Shown piece by piece: positions 7,242 through 7,791 of a stretch of DNA of 7,791 bases. Positions within the stretch are counted from its first letter, which is position 1. Every line of letters starts with the position of its first letter. Made by a program: the position numbers and the translations under genes. The stretch comes from Abiotrophia defectiva_A. Lineage in GTDB: Bacteria; Bacillota; Bacilli; Lactobacillales; Aerococcaceae. The stretch spans positions 1 through 7,791 of the forward strand of contig CAUUNL010000070.1 of assembly GCA_963546405.1 (NCBI GenBank), written 5' to 3'. The notes beneath the pieces were generated by a model that worked only from the letters and a program-made list of their open reading frames with translations, ran no database searches and had not been told where the DNA came from.

Positions 7242-7589
7242 CTATGAATGGGATGATAATAACTTTGCAACGGTCATGACATGACGCAAGGATTGACGCA
7301 CCATAGCCTGATCCTTGTCTTTAATATCAGGTCGAGCAATGAGAAGATAATCATATTCGTGGGGGATCTCATGCTCTAAATACTGCAAGGATTGACGGAG
7401 ATAACGTTTGACCTTATTGCGCATGACAGCATTCCCGATACGTTTTCCAACCGATAATCCGACGCGAAAATGTGCTTGTTCAGGTTTCGGATAGACATAA
7501 AGCACTAACTGCCGGTTGGCGTAGGTCTGGGCATGGTGATACACATGTTGAAATTCACGTTCTTTCTTGATTCGATAAGCTTTCTTCAT
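7242..7589 (-). CDS. rnpA: Ribonuclease P protein component
   Basis: This small basic protein binds the catalytic RNase P RNA and helps it remove the 5' leader from pre-tRNAs. The 115-residue length is normal. The family signature is visible as VGLSVGKRIGNAVMRNKVKR, with the RNR-type motif at about 57-62, and Phe13 lies in the usual N-terminal KKEREFQHVY. AAGGAG lies five bases before the start. The yidC start is nine bases beyond its stop codon. In most Bacillota rpmH directly precedes rnpA, but no rpmH is recognisable in the 200 bases upstream, and a TATAAT hexamer sits there instead. Confidence 0.94.
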   Translation of the reverse strand: MKKAYRIKKEREFQHVYHHAQTYANRQLVLYVYPKPEQAHFRVGLSVGKRIGNAVMRNKVKRYLRQSLQYLEHEIPHEYDYLLIARPDIKDKDQAMVRQSLRHVMTVAKLLSSHS

Positions 7590-7632
7590 GGTCTCTCCTT
7601 ATTCTGCCTCAGGTGCAAAGTATTTCCCTACT

Positions 7633-7638
7633 ATTATA
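7633..7638 (-). promoter_or_regulatory. -10 element of a likely rnpA promoter
   Basis: A perfect minus-strand TATAAT lies 43 bases before the rnpA start, which would place transcription near 7626 and give a leader of about 37 bases. No good -35 is seen at 16-18 bases upstream (the best matches reach about three of six), so the promoter is plausible but may be weak or activator-dependent. Confidence 0.5.
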
Positions 7639-7736
7639 CCGTATTTTGCAAGCTTTTACATCTATAATTGTGTTTTGGAGCGTTTTTTCTTTTCATCTTT
7701 TGTAAGCTTATGCCTATTTACTTAAATTTATAAAAC

Positions 7737-7790
7737 GTAATGGTTGCTTTTTATAACCTCATCCTTTATACTATAAAAAGTAACTATTAC
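7737..7790. repeat. 19-bp-arm inverted repeat at the right edge
   Basis: The arms at 7737-7755 and 7772-7790 match at 17 of 19 positions and enclose 16 bases. Each arm ends in an 11-bp GTAA-N3-TTAC-like half dyad (GTAATGGTTGC and GTAACTATTAC), and their centres are 43 bp apart. The element encloses a candidate rightward promoter. It could be a paired operator, an RNA hairpin or the edge of a repeat continuing outside the window. There is no T run after it on the plus strand that would mark a terminator within the window. Confidence 0.55.
7744..7772 (+). promoter_or_regulatory. Candidate rightward promoter at window edge
   Basis: On the plus strand TTGCTT (7744-7749) and TATACT (7767-7772) are 17 bases apart. 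The -10 matches five of six bases and the -35 only three. It points out of the window, away from rnpA, and is embedded in the inverted repeat at 7737-7790, which would let a regulator cover it. The gene it might serve is not visible. Confidence 0.4.
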
Positions 7791-7791
7791 T

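Larger units (their letters stand above)
7590..7791. other. AT-rich intergenic region upstream of rnpA
   Basis: About 200 bases carry no credible protein gene on either strand and no recognisable rpmH. I looked for DnaA boxes (TTATCCACA and its complement) because this cluster often sits beside the origin, and found none. The region holds only the rnpA ribosome binding site, the TATAAT at 7633-7638 and the edge repeat with its candidate promoter. Confidence 0.6.

Noticed and set aside
7634..7696. A 20-residue basic reading frame on the minus strand (MKRKNAPKHNYRCKSLQNTV), considered as an rpmH remnant
   Set aside because: After the initial MKR it does not follow the L34 pattern, it has no convincing ribosome binding site, and its stop overlaps the TATAAT of the rnpA promoter.

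Overview
The window is a stretch of low-GC Gram-positive (Bacillota) chromosome in which every recognisable gene lies on the minus strand. The genes are a lactic-acid-bacteria-type trehalose locus followed, at higher coordinates, by the conserved rnpA-yidC-jag cluster that usually lies near the replication origin. Strong AGGAGG-type ribosome binding sites, the YidC-lipoprotein architecture, the Jag/KhpB protein and a TreR/TreP/phosphotrehalase set all point to Lactobacillales or a close relative. An Aerococcaceae-like host is possible, but the genus cannot be fixed from what is visible. No mobile element, CRISPR array, tRNA or rRNA is visible.

Layout in the direction of transcription (right to left). 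The right end (about 7590-7791) is a 200-base AT-rich stretch without a credible gene. It holds a -10 element for rnpA and, at the very edge, a 19-bp-arm inverted repeat enclosing a plausible rightward promoter. Next come rnpA (RNase P protein), yidC (membrane insertase, lipoprotein type) and jag/khpB (RNA-binding Jag protein), closely spaced and probably one operon that ends in a long hairpin at 5509-5550. A separate promoter with a TreR-type palindrome then drives treP (trehalose PTS EIIBC) and treA (trehalose-6-phosphate hydrolase), which are separated by a 24-bp palindromic hairpin. A terminator follows treA. Next is a GerMN-type lipoprotein gene of unknown role, and then treR (GntR/HutC repressor) with its own extended -10 promoter. 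The left edge carries a strong terminator for a gene entering from outside the window.

How the genes work together: TreP imports and phosphorylates trehalose using EIIA from another protein, because it has no EIIA domain. TreA splits trehalose 6-phosphate into glucose and glucose 6-phosphate. TreR most likely represses the treP promoter through the palindrome just downstream of the predicted start site and is released by trehalose 6-phosphate. RnpA, YidC and Jag are housekeeping genes for tRNA processing, membrane protein insertion and RNA-linked control of cell elongation.

I found no convincing new multi-gene system. The points most worth a second look are: YidC lacks the conserved arginine of its hydrophilic groove (Leu72 instead); the inverted repeat and promoter at the right edge; the apparent absence of rpmH directly upstream of rnpA; the dyad that exactly fills the treP promoter spacer; and the GerMN lipoprotein gene placed between treA and treR.
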